From Bacteroidaceae bacterium (GTDB taxonomy: Bacteria; Bacteroidota; Bacteroidia; Bacteroidales; Bacteroidaceae): a DNA stretch of 9,151 bases. The stretch is from contig JABUUA010000064.1 of NCBI GenBank assembly GCA_021443405.1, forward strand, positions 10,650 through 19,800. Reading direction: 5' to 3'. Made by a program: the position numbers and the translations under genes. Shown in pieces: positions 1-6,690 of the stretch. The number at the start of each line of letters is the position of its first letter. Position 1 is the first letter of the stretch. The notes beneath the pieces were generated by a model. It worked only from the letters and a program-made list of their open reading frames with translations. It ran no database searches and was not told the origin of the DNA.

Positions 1-867
1 ACGCTCCAGTACGGGCTCAGCGGCCAGCGCATGGGCTACTTCTACATGAACGGAAAGCAATACGAGATTCTCGGCGAAATCAACCGCCAGCAACGCAACA
101 CCCCCGCCCACCTCAAGAGCATCTACCTGCGCTCTTCCACGGGCGAGATGGTGCAGATGGACAATCTCGTGAGCCTCGTCACCACCACCACACCGCCCCG
201 TCTCTACCGTTACAACCGCTTCGTGAGCGCCACCGTGAGCGCCGGTCTCGCCGAGGGATGCACCATCGGACAGGGTCTCGACGAGATGGACAATATTGCC
301 GCCGACGTGCTCGACGAGACGTTCCGCACCTCGTTGGCGGGTGAGTCGAAGGAGTACCGCGAGTCCAGCGACTCGCTCATGTTCGCGTTCGTGCTCGCCT
401 TGGTGCTCATCTACCTCATTCTGGCCGCGCAGTTCGAGAGTTTCAAGGACCCCCTCACCATCATGTTCTCTGTTCCCCTGGCCATTGCCGGCGCGTTGGT
501 GTTCATGTGGGCCTACGACATCACCATGAATCTCTTCTCACAAATCGGCATTATCATGCTCATAGGTCTTGTGGCGAAGAACGGCATTCTCATCGTGGAG
601 TTTGCCAATCAGAAGCAGGAGAGCGGCGTGGCCAAGATGGAAGCCATCGTCCAGGCCTCGTTGCAGCGCCTGCGCCCTATCCTCATGACCTCGGCGTCCA
701 CCATCCTCGGTCTGCTCCCCTTAGCCATGGCCACGGGCGAAGGTTGCAACCAGCGCATTGCCATGGGTATTGCTGTGGCGGGCGGCATGCTCGTGAGCAC
801 CCTGCTCACGCTGTTCATCGTTCCCGCCATCTATTCCTATATTTCCACCGATCGTAACCGCTCATGA
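1..867 (+). CDS. RND efflux pump inner-membrane permease (AcrB/HAE1 type), C-terminal part
   Basis: This is the C-terminal 288 residues of a proton-driven RND transporter, which moves drugs, bile salts or other amphiphiles from the periplasm or inner membrane into an outer-membrane channel. The frame is open from base 1, so the gene begins outside the window; the ATG at 31 is internal. Full-length family members have about 1,030-1,070 residues. The first ~100 residues belong to the periplasmic porter/docking region. Membrane helices follow, with the family motifs LAAQFESFKDPL (from residue ~141), GLVAKNGILIVEFAN (from ~189) and RLRPILMTSASTILGLLPLA (from ~223). Together they clearly indicate the hydrophobic-amphiphilic exporter family rather than a heavy-metal RND pump. 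The stop overlaps the start of the next gene as ATGA, so the two are translationally coupled. The periplasmic adaptor gene is presumably upstream, outside the window. The substrate cannot be told from this fragment. Confidence 0.95.
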   Translation, partial: TLQYGLSGQRMGYFYMNGKQYEILGEINRQQRNTPAHLKSIYLRSSTGEMVQMDNLVSLVTTTTPPRLYRYNRFVSATVSAGLAEGCTIGQGLDEMDNIAADVLDETFRTSLAGESKEYRESSDSLMFAFVLALVLIYLILAAQFESFKDPLTIMFSVPLAIAGALVFMWAYDITMNLFSQIGIIMLIGLVAKNGILIVEFANQKQESGVAKMEAIVQASLQRLRPILMTSASTILGLLPLAMATGEGCNQRIAMGIAVAGGMLVSTLLTLFIVPAIYSYISTDRNRS

Positions 868-2270
868 AACCGTTCTTCCTCCTCTCCGCTCTGCTTTGTT
901 CCCTCGGACTCGCCGCTCAGTCGGCAGCGACGCCCGACTCCCTCGGCGTGCCTCACGCGCTCCCTTGGTTCCTGGAGCAAGGACTGCTCCATAACTACGC
1001 CATCCACATTGCCGACAACCGTCAGCAGACGGCTGCCGAGAACGCCACGCGCGCCAACGCCGGCATGTTGCCGTCGGTCACTGCTTCGGCGGGTTACGGG
1101 GCTGACCTCTCTTCGTCGCGCTCGGCCGACCGCACCACTGGAGCCGTCACCACGAGCACCAACTACCTCGACCACGCCGTGCAGGCGCAGGCGGGTCTCA
1201 CGTGGACGGTCTTCGACGGCTTCGGCATGCAGGCCCGATATGCCGAGTTGCAACTGCTTCGTCAGCAGGGCGACCTCGACCGTCGTATTGCCGCCGAGGA
1301 CCTCATCTCCTCCATCACCGCCGAATATTACAACTGCATTCAGCAGCGCATCCGCCTGCGCAACTACCGTCACGCCGTGCGGTTGAGCCGCGAGCGAATG
1401 CGCATTGTGGAAGCGCGCTATAACGTGGGAAACTTCTCGCGCCTCGACTACATGCAGGCGAAAGTGGATTTCAACGCCGACTCCGCCCAGTACATGAAGC
1501 AGCAGGAGGCGCTTCGCAGCAGCGTCATCGAGTTGGGCCGCCTCGTCAATCTGCCCTCCACCGCCTCCGAGAGCCAGGGCATTCAGCCCGCCGCGGCGTC
1601 GTATGCCTCGCTGCGTATCGCCGACACGCTCATTGCCGTGCTTCCCGTGCTCGACTACGACCAGTTGTGGCAGGACGTTCTCGCCTATAACACCGACCTC
1701 CAGCACACCAGTCTGTCGGCCGACCTCGCCGCGCAGACCCTGCGTCGCGTGCTGGCCCGCAACTATCCCTCGGTGAAGCTCAACGCCACGTATGGCTATA
1801 ACCACAACCGCTACGACGTGGTGGCCTCGCGCTGGACTTCGCACTGGGGACCCTCGGCCGGCGTTACCGTGGGCTTCGACCTCTACGACCCCACCCGCCG
1901 GAGTGCCCGCAACGCCGCCCGGCGCGATGTGGAGACCGCGCGCCTGCAACACGAGGATTTGCAGCTCGCCCTGCGGGCCCGTTTCCGCACTTTGCAGCAG
2001 AGCCACACCAACAATCTGCAGATGTTGGCCCTCGAGGAACAGAATCTCACCGCCGCCCAGGAGAACTACGACATCGCTCGCGAGCGTTACCTGTTAGGCG
2101 ACTTATCGGGATTCGAGATGCGCGAGGCGCAGCAGAGTCTTCTTTACGCCGAGGAGCGCATTCTGCAGGCGGCCTACGACACTAAGATGTGCGAGATTTC
2201 CCTCCTTCTCATCAGCGGTGGCATAGAGAAGTATCTCGGCTCTCCCGCCCCTTCTGCCGCGGGGAAGTGA
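864..2270 (+). CDS. TolC-family outer-membrane efflux protein
   Basis: This is the outer-membrane channel partner of the preceding RND pump. The 468-residue length fits OprM/TolC-type proteins. Residues 1-19 form a signal peptide (MKPFFLLSALLCSLGLAAQ). A cysteine at residue 12 lies inside the hydrophobic stretch but lacks a proper lipobox, so a lipoprotein is unlikely. The body shows the two-fold repeated pattern of the family: long alanine-, glutamine- and arginine-rich helices around residues 45-70, 130-230 and 270-440, with beta-barrel segments such as VQAQAGLTWTVFDGFG and PSAGVTVGFDLYD in each half. The helix segment ENYDIARERYLLGDLSGFEMREAQ near the C-terminus is typical. The start ATG at 864 overlaps the pump stop by 4 bases, so both genes form one operon. 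A 389-residue open frame on the opposite strand is a by-product of GC-rich codon use. The family is secure; the exported substrate is unknown. Confidence 0.94.
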   Translation: MKPFFLLSALLCSLGLAAQSAATPDSLGVPHALPWFLEQGLLHNYAIHIADNRQQTAAENATRANAGMLPSVTASAGYGADLSSSRSADRTTGAVTTSTNYLDHAVQAQAGLTWTVFDGFGMQARYAELQLLRQQGDLDRRIAAEDLISSITAEYYNCIQQRIRLRNYRHAVRLSRERMRIVEARYNVGNFSRLDYMQAKVDFNADSAQYMKQQEALRSSVIELGRLVNLPSTASESQGIQPAAASYASLRIADTLIAVLPVLDYDQLWQDVLAYNTDLQHTSLSADLAAQTLRRVLARNYPSVKLNATYGYNHNRYDVVASRWTSHWGPSAGVTVGFDLYDPTRRSARNAARRDVETARLQHEDLQLALRARFRTLQQSHTNNLQMLALEEQNLTAAQENYDIARERYLLGDLSGFEMREAQQSLLYAEERILQAAYDTKMCEISLLLISGGIEKYLGSPAPSAAGK

Positions 2271-2276
2271 GTTTAG

Positions 2277-2489
2277 TTGTTTGAAACAATTACAGAATGG
2301 GCCTTGGGAGATAAGCAATGGAGAGAGTACAAAGTTGACCTCAGCAAATATGCCGGATACGACACCACTGCCAACGCTGAGGTCGTATATTACAATATCA
2401 ACGGCGCCCGAGTGCCTGCCGCCCGCCTCGTTCCCGGCATCTACATCCGTTGTTGCGGCGACAAGGTAGATAAGGTGTTGATGAAGTAA
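2277..2489 (+). pseudogene. C-terminal remnant of a secreted surface protein
   Basis: About 70 codons are open here, but no convincing start exists. The frame is closed by a TAG at 2274-2276, immediately before a TTG, and contains no early in-frame ATG. The translation looks like the tail of a much larger exported protein. Residues ~14-27 (QWREYKVDLSKYAGYD) resemble the edge strand of jelly-roll or choice-of-anchor domains. The stretch VVYYNINGARVP...LVPGIYIR...KVDKVLMK resembles the conserved C-terminal tail of Bacteroidales secreted proteins, related to type IX sorting domains. The join between the two parts is short, so an internal deletion is possible. It lies 6 bases after the TolC stop and just before a strong terminator, so it would be transcribed with the efflux operon. 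Base composition of its first half is less GC-rich than that of the neighbours. I infer a decayed gene; a short translated peptide cannot be excluded. Confidence 0.6.
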
Positions 2490-2511
2490 ATCCCCATCCT
2501 TGATACTTTAT

Positions 2512-2546
2512 GAGGTTGTCTAACAAGTATAGACGATCTCTTTTTT
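2512..2546 (+). terminator. Rho-independent terminator after the efflux operon
   Basis: An 11-base-pair stem with two G-U pairs is formed by GAGGTTGTCTA (2512-2522) and TAGACGATCTC (2530-2540) around the 7-base loop ACAAGTA. Six T residues follow directly (2541-2546). This is a complete intrinsic terminator. It lies after the TolC gene and the surface-protein remnant and just before the acyltransferase promoter, so it separates the two transcription units. Confidence 0.8.
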
Positions 2547-2555
2547 ATAAGAACA

Positions 2556-2587
2556 TTTGGTTTTCGTTGCATTTCATCGTAATTTTG
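2556..2587 (+). promoter_or_regulatory. Bacteroidetes-type promoter for the acyltransferase gene
   Basis: TTTG (2556-2559), a 20-base spacer and TAATTTTG (2580-2587) match the Bacteroidetes housekeeping sigma-factor consensus TTTG-N19-21-TAnnTTTG exactly. Transcription should begin a few bases past the -7 element, around 2592-2597. That falls on or next to the annotated ATG at 2593, so the leader would be extremely short or absent. Confidence 0.8.
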
Positions 2588-2592
2588 TACCA

Positions 2593-3495
2593 ATGAAACA
2601 GATGTTAGCCTTGATGCGCGCGCTGGCCTGGCTGCCGTTGCCCGTGCTTTACGCGCTCTCTGACGGAGCGTTCCTCTTCTTCTATCACGTGGTTCGGTAC
2701 CGCCGCCGCGTAGTGCGCCAGCAGGTGACGGAGTGCTTCCCCGAGAAGAGTGCAAGGGAGATAGTGGAGCTGGAGCGCCGCTTCTACCACTACCTTTGCG
2801 ACCTCATCGTAGAAATCGTGAAACTGCCCCGCATGCCGCTCGAGGAAGTGAACCGCCGCATCGAGTGGGTGGGCATCGACACCCTCGTGGAGTCGCTCGA
2901 GACGGAGCAACGGGCGACCTGCGTGGCTTGCCTCGGCCACCTCGGTTGCTGGGAGTGGCTCGTCAGCGTGGCTCAGCATGTTCCGGCGGACTTGACGGTG
3001 GGGCAAGTCTATCATCCGCTCCGCAACCAGGACGTTGACGCTCACTTCCTGACCATGCGCAGCCGTTTCGGCGGCGTGAACATCCCCATGAAACAGACCT
3101 ACGAACACATCGCCGCCATGCAGGCGACGGGACAGCGGGAGGTGGTGGTGCTGCTGTCGGACCAGTGCCCCAAGTTCAAGAGTATGTACCACTGGTGTGA
3201 CTTTCTCCATCACAAAACATCGTTCTACATGGGCTCGGAGCGAATCAGTAAGCAGACCGACGCCACCGTGGTCTATCTCGACGTGACGCGCCCGCGCCGC
3301 GGTTACTACCGTGCCGCCATTGTCCCCATCACCTCCACGCCGCAGGAGACCGAGGAGTTCGAAATCACCAACGCCTTCGTGCAACTGCTCGAGGACAACA
3401 TCCGCCGCCAGCCCGAAATATGGCTCTGGACTCACAAGCGCTGGAAACGAACCTACGAGGAGTGGGTGGAGTGGAAGGAGAATAATCGCAAATAA
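2593..3495 (+). CDS. LpxL/HtrB-type lysophospholipid/lipid A acyltransferase
   Basis: The product (300 residues from ATG 2593) belongs to the family that transfers a secondary acyl chain to a lipid A precursor at the cytoplasmic face of the inner membrane. A hydrophobic N-terminal segment (residues ~6-36) can serve as membrane anchor. The catalytic H-x4-E motif is present as H116-LGCW-E121. A substrate-site block follows around D190-Q-C-P193, then YLDVTRPRRGYYRA and the conserved ending WLWTHKRWKR (from W277). Length is normal for the family. The ATG at 2593 gives a family-like N-terminus. In-frame ATGs at 2602 and 2614 are alternatives, worth considering because the promoter sits so close. 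The gene stands alone between a terminator upstream and the metK promoter region downstream. The acyl donor and chain length cannot be read from the sequence. Confidence 0.92.
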   Translation: MKQMLALMRALAWLPLPVLYALSDGAFLFFYHVVRYRRRVVRQQVTECFPEKSAREIVELERRFYHYLCDLIVEIVKLPRMPLEEVNRRIEWVGIDTLVESLETEQRATCVACLGHLGCWEWLVSVAQHVPADLTVGQVYHPLRNQDVDAHFLTMRSRFGGVNIPMKQTYEHIAAMQATGQREVVVLLSDQCPKFKSMYHWCDFLHHKTSFYMGSERISKQTDATVVYLDVTRPRRGYYRAAIVPITSTPQETEEFEITNAFVQLLEDNIRRQPEIWLWTHKRWKRTYEEWVEWKENNRK

Positions 3496-3497
3496 AC

Positions 3498-3527
3498 TTG
3501 CATTTCCAATCGCTTATTCGTACTTTG
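3498..3527 (+). promoter_or_regulatory. Weaker upstream promoter candidate for metK
   Basis: TTG (3498-3500), 20 bases and TACTTTG (3521-3527) resemble the Bacteroidetes promoter, but the -7 box is one base short of TAnnTTTG. It lies just after the acyltransferase stop and about 90 bases upstream of a better match with similar flanking sequence. It may be a second metK promoter or a decayed copy. A 6-bp hairpin CTTCGA/TCGAAG (3536-3553) lies directly downstream but has no T-tract. Confidence 0.35.
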
Positions 3528-3582
3528 AGCGCAGTCTTCGACCACGCTCGAAGGTACTCACGCTTGGATTTTCTCAAATAAA

Positions 3583-3614
3583 TTTGGAAAATCGCTCGCT
3601 TAATCGTACCTTTG
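3583..3614 (+). promoter_or_regulatory. Bacteroidetes-type promoter for the metK operon
   Basis: TTTG (3583-3586), a 20-base spacer and TACCTTTG (3607-3614) match the consensus exactly. Transcription should begin near 3620, leaving a leader of about 160 bases before the metK ATG. The tight spacing downstream suggests that this promoter serves metK, the LOG gene and the DUF4271 gene, with possible read-through into hemD and rnpA. Confidence 0.8.
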
Positions 3615-3779
3615 TCTCCCGAAAAAGACATGTGGATAGATTTGGGCTGCTTGCAACCACAGAAAAAAATGCTAAAACGATAGAGCGCGTGCACCACGCC
3701 GTGCCAACCGCGAGACCCTATCACGCATTTTGCCCGAACTCAATCCCCATACATTATTAATTAATAAATAATAATTACT
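3615..3779 (+). other. Noncoding leader of metK
   Basis: About 160 bases lie between the promoter and metK. They hold a possible 17-codon mini-ORF (ATG 3630 to TAG 3681-3683) containing two Met and one Cys codon. A small GC hairpin follows (GCGTG/CACGC around 3690-3700). The last ~25 bases before the ATG are an unstructured A/T-rich stretch, as is common before Bacteroidetes start codons. I could not recognise a known SAM riboswitch. No terminator-like T-tract is present, so classical attenuation is not evident. Confidence 0.45.
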
Positions 3780-5036
3780 ATGGGTTATTTATTTACCTCG
3801 GAATCCGTTTCCGAAGGCCACCCCGACAAGGTGGCCGACCAAATCAGCGACGCCGTACTGGACAAACTATTGGCCTTCGACCCTCAGTCGAAAGTAGCGT
3901 GTGAGACACTTGTCACCACCGGTCAAGTGGTGATGGCGGGCGAAATCACCACGGAAGCCTACGTGGACCTCCAGCGCATCGCCCGCGAAGTCATCAACCG
4001 TATCGGCTACACCAAGAGCGAATACATGTTCGACGGCAACTCCTGCGGCGTGTTCAGCGCCATCCACGAGCAGAGTGGCGACATCCACCGCGGCGTGGTG
4101 CGCCAGGAACTGGAGAACCAGGGAGCCGGCGACCAAGGCATGATGTTCGGCTATGCCACCAACGAGACCGAGACCTTCATGCCACTCTCGCTCGACCTCG
4201 CCCATCGTCTGCTCAAGGAACTGGCCGTCATCCGAAAGGAGACGCAGCTCATGCCCTACCTGCGCCCCGACTCGAAGAGCCAGGTGACCATAGAATACGA
4301 CGACGACAACCAACCCGTGCGTATCGACGCCATCGTGATTTCCACCCAGCACGACGAGTTCGCCAGCGACGAAGCCATGCAGCAGCAGATTCGTCACGAC
4401 GTGATAAACATCCTCATCCCGCGTGTGAAGGAGCAGATTCACAACGAAAACGTGCTTGCTCTCTTCAACGACCAAATCACTTACTATGTCAACCCCACGG
4501 GCAAGTTCGTCATCGGCGGCCCCCACGGCGATACGGGTCTCACCGGTCGCAAAATCATCGTGGACACCTACGGTGGCAAAGGCGCTCACGGCGGCGGCGC
4601 TTTCTCAGGCAAGGACCCCTCGAAGGTGGACCGCTCGGCTGCCTATGCGGCTCGACACATCGCCAAGAACATGGTGGCGGCCGGCGTGGCTGACGAGATG
4701 CTGGTGCAGATAAGTTATGCCATCGGCGTGGCCGAGCCCGTGAGCATCTATGTGAACACCTACGGACGCAGCCACGTGGCGCTTACCGACGGCGAGATTG
4801 CCGAGAAGGTGAAAGCGCTCTTCGACCTGCGCCCCTACGCCATCGAGCAGCGACTGAAACTGCGCAACCCCATCTACGAAGAAACGGCCGCCTACGGACA
4901 CATGGGCCGCGAGCCGCAAGTGGTGACCAAGCGCTACGAGTCGCTTTACCATGAGACGAAGGAAGTGGAGGTGGAACTCTTTACTTGGGAGAAACTGGAC
5001 TACGTGGACACCATCAAGCGAACCTTCGGACTGTAA
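3780..5036 (+). CDS. metK: S-adenosylmethionine synthase (methionine adenosyltransferase)
   Basis: This cytosolic enzyme makes S-adenosylmethionine from methionine and ATP, releasing phosphate and diphosphate. The protein is complete at 418 residues, slightly longer than the E. coli enzyme (384) and near the usual length in Bacteroidetes. The N-terminus TSESVSEGHPDK supplies catalytic H14 and metal ligand D16. The methionine-loop signature GAGDQGMMFGYA begins at residue 115, and the phosphate-binding GGGAFSGKDPSKVDRSAAY begins at residue 271. FVIGGPHGDTGLTGRK lies between them. The ATG at 3780 gives the expected MGYLFTSESVSEGHPDK start. No Shine-Dalgarno is visible; the upstream bases are A/T-rich. 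It is the first gene of the downstream run, followed after 4 bases by the LOG gene. Confidence 0.98.
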   Translation: MGYLFTSESVSEGHPDKVADQISDAVLDKLLAFDPQSKVACETLVTTGQVVMAGEITTEAYVDLQRIAREVINRIGYTKSEYMFDGNSCGVFSAIHEQSGDIHRGVVRQELENQGAGDQGMMFGYATNETETFMPLSLDLAHRLLKELAVIRKETQLMPYLRPDSKSQVTIEYDDDNQPVRIDAIVISTQHDEFASDEAMQQQIRHDVINILIPRVKEQIHNENVLALFNDQITYYVNPTGKFVIGGPHGDTGLTGRKIIVDTYGGKGAHGGGAFSGKDPSKVDRSAAYAARHIAKNMVAAGVADEMLVQISYAIGVAEPVSIYVNTYGRSHVALTDGEIAEKVKALFDLRPYAIEQRLKLRNPIYEETAAYGHMGREPQVVTKRYESLYHETKEVEVELFTWEKLDYVDTIKRTFGL

Positions 5037-5040
5037 CCGC

Positions 5041-5628
5041 ATGAAAGAATTGAAAGCAGTGGCCGTGTACTGCGCCAGCAGCACGCAACTTCCCCAGAAA
5101 TACTACGAAGCGGCCGCCTGCGTGGGCGAGTTGCTGGGCCGGCGCGGCGCCACGCTCGTCAACGGAGCAGGCAACATGGGTCTCATGCAGGCCTCGTCCG
5201 ACGCTTGTCTCGCGGCCGGTGGAAAGGTGGTGGGCGTCATGCCCACTTTCATGATTGAGCAAGACTGGCATCACCGCGGACTGACCGAGCTCGTGGAAAC
5301 GCCCGATATGAACGCGCGCAAGGCCTTGATGGCCGAGCGGAGCGACGCCGCCATCGTCCTGCCGGGCGGTGTGGGAACTATGGATGAGTTCTTCGACATC
5401 ATCACGCTCAAGCAACTCGGCGTCTATCTCAAGCCCATCGTCCTGCTCAACCTCGACGGATTCTACGACCCGCTGCTCGAACTCTTCGACCGCATGGTGG
5501 CGGAGAACTTCATGCGCGACGTTCACCGCGACATCTGGCGTGTGGCCGCTACGGCCGACGAAGCCGTGGAGCTCGCCTTTAGCACCCCCATGTGGGACGG
5601 CTCCATCCGCCGTTTTGCCAAGATTTAA
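5041..5628 (+). CDS. LOG-family protein (TIGR00730; nucleoside 5'-monophosphate phosphoribohydrolase-like)
   Basis: The product (195 residues) is a Rossmann-fold LOG protein. Characterised relatives hydrolyse N6-modified or plain adenosine 5'-monophosphate to free base and ribose 5-phosphate. The signature PGGVGTMDE lies at residues 108-116, with the partner arginine-lysine pair R93-K94 in the MNARK segment; both are needed for activity in this family. The glycine-rich loop reads NGAGNMGLMQ (from N41) instead of the more common GGGxxGLMG; I recall this variant from other Bacteroidetes members, so it is probably a subgroup feature. The ATG at 5041 follows the metK stop by 4 bases; in-frame upstream codons inside metK do not look like part of the protein. 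DUF4271 begins 5 bases after its stop. A link to metK through adenine metabolism is possible but is inference from position only. Confidence 0.92.
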   Translation: MKELKAVAVYCASSTQLPQKYYEAAACVGELLGRRGATLVNGAGNMGLMQASSDACLAAGGKVVGVMPTFMIEQDWHHRGLTELVETPDMNARKALMAERSDAAIVLPGGVGTMDEFFDIITLKQLGVYLKPIVLLNLDGFYDPLLELFDRMVAENFMRDVHRDIWRVAATADEAVELAFSTPMWDGSIRRFAKI

Positions 5629-5633
5629 CGCTC

Positions 5634-6683
5634 ATGACACAGGTTGAGGACACGCTGCAGGTTATCGACGGAGCCGTAGAACTACTGACGGCCGACACGC
5701 TCACCGAGCACTACACCGACACCGTCTATCAGCACCACTTCAGCGTCTGGCGCATCGTCCAGCAGATGCAGGGTTGCACGCCCCAGCAGATTGACTCGGT
5801 AATACAGGCCAACATGCCCAAGCGCGAGATACGATGGAGCACGCGTCCCGACACACTCGAGATTCCCGGACTCCACGGCACGCGCCCGGAGAACATGCTG
5901 CGCGAGATGCCGCGCCCCCACGAGATGAGTTTCTTCCTCGGCAAACCTTACTGGCATCCCGAACTGCCCGCCTCGCAACACGGCCGCACCGCCGACCCAC
6001 TGCCCTACACGCTCCGCCGCGACGACTGGGTGACCGGCGCCCTGCTTCTCTGCCTGCTGATTCTCGTCTATGTGATTCGCAAGACGTGGAACCAGACGAA
6101 ACTCCACGCCAAGCAGTTCTTCTATCCCCCCAAACTGCGCACCGGCCCACAAGCCGAGCAGACGTCGTTCGAGGCGAATGCCGTCTATTTCATGCTTTTC
6201 CAGTTGAGCCTGCTGGGCGGTCTGCTCGTCTTCGCCCATTCGCAGACCACGCTCCACCTCTTCCTCGGCCAAGTGTCGCCCTACTATCTGCTGGGCATCT
6301 ACGTCGGGAGCTTCGGTCTCTACTTCCTCGTCAAGCGCGTGCTCGTGGGGCTCGTCAACTGGGTCTTCTTCGAAAAAACAAAACAAAAACTTTACGACGA
6401 AGCTTGCTCGTTCCTCGTTTCCGTGGAATCAGTGCTCGCTTTCCCGGTCGTTCTTGCGTTTGTCTATTTCGACCTTCCCTTCTTTCAAGTGGCCTTGGTC
6501 CTCGGCATTTTGCTGATTTTTGCAAAGATTTTGCTGTTATTCAAGTGTTATTCAATATTATTCGGAAAAAGTTATTGCATATTCCATCTTTTTGCGTACC
6601 TTTGCACCCTTGAAATACTGCCGCTCATCGCGTTATGGAAGGCATTACTCTTTGTTACGGACTATTTGATAATAAAATATTAG
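5634..6683 (+). CDS. DUF4271 multi-pass membrane protein
   Basis: This is an uncharacterised Bacteroidetes membrane protein, recognised by its layout and position just before hemD. From ATG 5634 it has 349 residues; an upstream in-frame start would overlap the LOG gene and adds non-family sequence. The first ~130 residues are hydrophilic, contain no clear domain, and end in the stretch TADPLPYTLRRDDWVTG. About five to seven membrane segments follow. The first two are near residues 132-150 (ALLLCLLILVYVI) and 184-205 (YFMLFQLSLLGGLLVF); the rest lie in the half ending IALWKALLFVTDYLIIKY. The C-terminal third is markedly richer in A/T than the rest, partly because it carries the hemD promoter. 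The function is unknown. Its steady position beside hemD in this group (from memory) suggests an envelope or cofactor role, but nothing in the sequence proves that. Confidence 0.85.
   Translation: MTQVEDTLQVIDGAVELLTADTLTEHYTDTVYQHHFSVWRIVQQMQGCTPQQIDSVIQANMPKREIRWSTRPDTLEIPGLHGTRPENMLREMPRPHEMSFFLGKPYWHPELPASQHGRTADPLPYTLRRDDWVTGALLLCLLILVYVIRKTWNQTKLHAKQFFYPPKLRTGPQAEQTSFEANAVYFMLFQLSLLGGLLVFAHSQTTLHLFLGQVSPYYLLGIYVGSFGLYFLVKRVLVGLVNWVFFEKTKQKLYDEACSFLVSVESVLAFPVVLAFVYFDLPFFQVALVLGILLIFAKILLLFKCYSILFGKSYCIFHLFAYLCTLEILPLIALWKALLFVTDYLIIKY
6575..6604 (+). promoter_or_regulatory. Internal promoter for hemD-rnpA, inside the DUF4271 gene
   Basis: TTG (6575-6577), a 19-base spacer and TACCTTTG (6597-6604) fit the Bacteroidetes consensus, with the same -7 box as the metK promoter. 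It lies inside the C-terminal coding region of DUF4271, about 85 bases before the hemD ATG. This would allow hemD and rnpA to be expressed apart from metK. The surrounding codons are unusually A/T-rich, consistent with dual use of the DNA. Confidence 0.7.
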
Positions 6684-6690
6684 GACACAC

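Noticed and set aside
837..2006. 389-residue open frame antisense to the TolC gene
   Set aside because: GC-rich codon use creates long antisense frames. Its translation is low-complexity (G, V, R, H rich) with no domain, while the plus strand has a clear TolC.
2605..3435. 276-residue open frame antisense to the acyltransferase gene
   Set aside because: It is a shadow of a well-supported gene, has His/Val/Glu-rich sequence and no recognisable domain.
3536..3553. CTTCGA/TCGAAG hairpin as terminator of the acyltransferase gene
   Set aside because: The stem is only 6 base pairs and no T-tract follows.
3615..3779. SAM-II riboswitch in the metK leader, suggested by GCTAAAA and GCGCGTG words
   Set aside because: In SAM-II the GCGCGTG-like stem strand precedes the GCTAAA word; here the order is reversed and the pseudoknot partners are absent.
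3867..4589. 240-residue open frame antisense to metK
   Set aside because: It mirrors the conserved metK codons and has a repetitive Val/His composition.
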